Of a DNA stretch of 17,553 nt, positions 15,083 through 17,553 are shown in pieces. The stretch comes from AM-1111 sp046302135 (lineage in GTDB: Bacteria > Bacteroidota > Bacteroidia > B-17B0 > Aurantibacillaceae). The notes under the pieces were generated by a model. That model worked only from the letters and a program-made list of their open reading frames with translations. It was not told the origin of the DNA and made no database searches. How positions within the stretch are numbered: position 1 is the first letter of the stretch; each line of letters starts with the position of its first letter. Both the position numbers and the translations under genes were made by a program. The stretch is from NCBI GenBank assembly GCA_046302135.1, contig JBKCIQ010000023.1, positions 1 to 17,553 of the forward strand. Direction: 5' to 3'.

Positions 15083-16249
15083 ATGAAAAAAATTCTGGTG
15101 TTATCAGCACTGATTATTTTATCACTAAGCTCTTGCAAAAATAGCTCAGGAAAAGAAGAAAATTCGACAGAAAATAATCTAAAACAAAACATTGAATTAT
15201 CAGGAACACTCGTAAATTCTTCAGGAGAAACTCTTCAATTGTTTTATAGTCCATCAAGCGGACAACAACTGATTGACTCTGCCAAATTGGACGAAAAAGG
15301 AAATTTCACATTCCAAAACCTTCACATACCTCATACCGGATTCTATACTTTAAAAATATCGGACCAATTATTTTGTCCGATGATACTGGACTCAAATCAA
15401 AAAATAACCGTTTCAGGTGACGCAAAAAATCTTGGTAATAATCATACTATTTCAGGATCTGATGAAAATAATTTATTCAAGGAAATCAATAGTAAAATAA
15501 TAAAATATAAACGATCAATTGATTCTCTAGGTTCAGACTTTCAGGCGAAAATGGGACCAAACAATATGAATAAGACAGGTTTTGAAGACTTAAGTAAAAA
15601 GTATGAAGGTATCTATAATACATTCACGGAGAAATTTTATATTCAAATGAAGGATGTTATGAAACAAAATCCTAATTCTTTTGCTTCTGTTGCTGCGGCT
15701 GTTCAACTTGATCCAACAAAATTTTCCGAGGAATGCTCTCAGCTTCATGAAAGTTTATCCAAAAAATATCCAGGAAATCCTACTCTCAATTCATACTATA
15801 ATTATATAAAAAAATATTCATTACTTTCTAAAGGTTCATTAGCTCCAGAAATTAATCTTCAAAACCCTAATTCAAAAAGCATTTCATTATCTTCATTGAA
15901 AGGGAAATATGTTTTAATAGATTTTTGGGCAAGTTGGTGTAAACCATGCATCAAAGATATGCCTGATGTTAAAAAACTTTACTCAAAATACAAAGGAAAA
16001 GGATTTGAAATTTTGGGTGTTTCTCTAGATGAAAATAAGGATGCATGGATAGACGCAATTTCAGAATATGAGTTGCCGTGGCTTCATGTTAGTGATTTAG
16101 GCGGATGGAACTCAAGCGCCGCAAAAACATATGAGGTGAATTCAATTCCGTTTACAGTATTAATTGATCCTGATGGAAAAATAATTGAAAAAGGTTTACG
16201 TGGCACTGCTTTAGATGAAAAACTAAATGAAATTTTCACAAAAAAATGA
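15083..16249 (+). CDS. TlpA-like lipoprotein thiol-disulfide oxidoreductase with DUF4369-like N-terminus
   Basis: A 388-residue predicted lipoprotein. A signal peptide ends in the lipobox LSSC with lipidated Cys18, followed by a polar, acidic linker. About residues 37-130 resemble the DUF4369 beta-sandwich (SGTLVNSSGETLQLFY...GNFTFQNL...YTLKI). A helical spacer (about 130-250) precedes the thioredoxin fold (about 252-388), with the active site DFWASWCKPC (Cys286, Cys289) and the cis-proline loop NSIPF (Pro356). This architecture is common in Bacteroidota and resembles TlpA/ResA proteins, which reduce disulfides in exported proteins or apocytochromes from a membrane tether. The substrate here is unknown. 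The gene starts 2 nt after gatB and overlaps the next gene's start as ATGA, so it is probably translationally coupled to the M1 peptidase. Confidence 0.92.
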   Translation: MKKILVLSALIILSLSSCKNSSGKEENSTENNLKQNIELSGTLVNSSGETLQLFYSPSSGQQLIDSAKLDEKGNFTFQNLHIPHTGFYTLKISDQLFCPMILDSNQKITVSGDAKNLGNNHTISGSDENNLFKEINSKIIKYKRSIDSLGSDFQAKMGPNNMNKTGFEDLSKKYEGIYNTFTEKFYIQMKDVMKQNPNSFASVAAAVQLDPTKFSEECSQLHESLSKKYPGNPTLNSYYNYIKKYSLLSKGSLAPEINLQNPNSKSISLSSLKGKYVLIDFWASWCKPCIKDMPDVKKLYSKYKGKGFEILGVSLDENKDAWIDAISEYELPWLHVSDLGGWNSSAAKTYEVNSIPFTVLIDPDGKIIEKGLRGTALDEKLNEIFTKK

Positions 16250-17553
16250 TTTCTACCGGGTTAAAAATCCTTGTTTCAATTTTTTTATTAATATTCACGG
16301 AGGTTTGTCGTGGACAAAAATTGTATTTCCAGCAGCAGGTAAATTACAAAATTGATGTTGAATTAAATGATAAATCCCACATACTAAATGCTTTTATAAA
16401 TATTGAATATATTAATAATTCACCTGACACTTTAAAATACATCTATTTTCACTTTTGGCCAAATGCGTATAAGAATAACAAAACAGCACTCGCCAAACAA
16501 CTCAGAGAAAACGGCGAACTTAAAATGGAATTTTTAAAACCGTCTGATTCCGGTTGGATTGATAGTTTAAACTTCGAAACGAATGGAATTAAATTGAAAT
16601 TAGAATACGACAAAAAAAACATTGATATCGCCAAATTAATCCTTGATAAACCACTACCACCAACTCAAAAAATTACTCTCTCTACACCCTTCAGAGTTAA
16701 ATTACCCAGTGCAAGAATAAGCAGATTGGGACATATAGGTCAGGCGTATGCCATTACACAATGGTATCCAAAACCTGCGGTTTATGACAATAAAGGCTGG
16801 CATCCTATTCCATATTTAGATCAGGGAGAATTCTATAGTGAGTATGGTAATTTTGAGGTAGAAATAACTTTACCTGAAAATTATGTTGTTGGCGCTACAG
16901 GAGATATGGTTGAAAATCAGAATGAATTAAGTTGGCTGGAATTAAAAATAAATCAAACCAAATCAAAAATTCAAAAACGAGAAGAATTAAAAAAACTAAT
17001 CGAAAAGGATAAATCTATTTTAATAGATACTTTATTTTTTCCTAAATCCTCATCCATCAAAAAAACTCTTGTTTTTAAACAACAAAACGTACATGATTTC
17101 GCCTGGTTCGCAGATAAACGATTCAATGTAATTAAAGACGAAGTGGAATTACCCCACACAAAGAATACAGTTACCTGTTGGTCGTTGTTTACAGATAACA
17201 ATTTTGATCTTTGGTTGAATAGTCCGGAATATTTAAAAGATGCTACTTATTATTATTCGTTGTGGAACGGAGACTATCCATACAAACAAGTTACTGCTGT
17301 TGATGGTACGATAAGCGCAGGTGGAGGAATGGAATATCCGAATATAACTATTATTGGCGAAACCGAAAATGAAGCCGCTCTTGAGAATGTAATCATGCAC
17401 GAAGTTGGACATAACTGGTTTTATGGTATTTTAGGTAGTAACGAAAGGAATCATGCTTGGATGGACGAAGGTATTAACTCATTTAATGAATTAAGATACA
17501 CCAGAACTAAATATCCACAAGGTAAATTTGGTGAACAATTTGGAATTAGTACA
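16246..17553 (+). CDS. M1-family metallopeptidase, N-terminal part (cut by the right edge)
   Basis: The frame opens at the ATG at 16246, which overlaps the preceding TGA as ATGA, and stays open for 436 codons to the edge. A hydrophobic signal peptide (about 8-18, with cleavage probably before QKLYFQQQ at about 25) indicates export. A beta-rich N-terminal domain leads to the aminopeptidase N-like catalytic core: the substrate-binding motif GGMEYPN (360-366, replacing the classic GAMEN) and the zinc site HEVGHNW with His385, Glu386 and His389, then Glu408 in NHAWMDEG. This is an exact HExxH-x18-E gluzincin signature. Such Bacteroidota proteins are periplasmic or outer-membrane-associated peptidases. 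The C-terminal half is missing, so additional domains cannot be judged. Substrate unknown. Confidence 0.93.
   Translation, partial: MISTGLKILVSIFLLIFTEVCRGQKLYFQQQVNYKIDVELNDKSHILNAFINIEYINNSPDTLKYIYFHFWPNAYKNNKTALAKQLRENGELKMEFLKPSDSGWIDSLNFETNGIKLKLEYDKKNIDIAKLILDKPLPPTQKITLSTPFRVKLPSARISRLGHIGQAYAITQWYPKPAVYDNKGWHPIPYLDQGEFYSEYGNFEVEITLPENYVVGATGDMVENQNELSWLELKINQTKSKIQKREELKKLIEKDKSILIDTLFFPKSSSIKKTLVFKQQNVHDFAWFADKRFNVIKDEVELPHTKNTVTCWSLFTDNNFDLWLNSPEYLKDATYYYSLWNGDYPYKQVTAVDGTISAGGGMEYPNITIIGETENEAALENVIMHEVGHNWFYGILGSNERNHAWMDEGINSFNELRYTRTKYPQGKFGEQFGIST

Noticed and set aside
16449..17201. Short minus-strand frames (61 and 76 codons) near the right edge
   Set aside because: Both are antisense to the M1 peptidase frame, which carries a complete zinc signature and stays open for 436 codons.

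Overview
The window is an AT-rich chromosomal segment from a member of the phylum Bacteroidota, probably Flavobacteriia or Sphingobacteriia-like; I cannot name a genus. The evidence is a type IX secretion (T9SS) type B C-terminal sorting domain, a PorP/SprF-family outer-membrane protein, a TonB-dependent receptor with an N-terminal carboxypeptidase-like domain, a lipoprotein thioredoxin with a DUF4369-like N-terminus, and bshA. Start codons lack Shine-Dalgarno sequences, and several intergenic spaces carry the Bacteroidota -7 promoter motif TAnnTTTG. I see no tRNA, rRNA, insertion sequence, CRISPR array or phage gene. No gene-free stretch exceeds 300 bases.

Layout. (1) 1-2192: a possible gene tail at the left edge, then an ECF-type sigma factor and rsmG (16S rRNA G527 methyltransferase) as a tight plus-strand pair. 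They converge on, and overlap by 11 nt, a minus-strand secreted L,D-transpeptidase-fold (YafK-like) gene. (2) 2193-2432: a divergent AT-rich promoter region, followed by carB (2433-5249), a carbamoyl-phosphate synthase large subunit that lacks the usual C-terminal allosteric domain. (3) 13498-5252, minus strand: a likely four-gene transcription unit, bshA -> 1215-residue T9SS cargo -> PorP/SprF-like protein -> TonB-dependent receptor. It contains an ATGA start/stop overlap and gaps of 7 and 48 nt, and ends 2 nt from carB at a 23-nt perfect inverted repeat. (4) 13499-13625: a divergent promoter region. (5) 13626-17553, plus strand: gatB -> TlpA-like lipoprotein -> M1-family metallopeptidase (cut by the right edge), with a 2-nt gap and then an ATGA overlap, probably one transcript.

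How the genes fit together. The housekeeping genes (rsmG, carB, gatB, bshA) are interleaved with cell-envelope genes. The clearest functional module is the large surface protein with SprB-like repeats and a type B sorting domain, next to a PorP/SprF protein, the family known to be needed for export of type B cargo such as SprB. A TonB receptor follows in the same direction. The organisation is unusual in that bshA, a cytoplasmic thiol-biosynthesis gene, appears to lead this envelope operon with translational coupling. I found no clearly undescribed system; the bshA-T9SS cassette and the cargo's cysteine-rich module are the parts most worth a second look.
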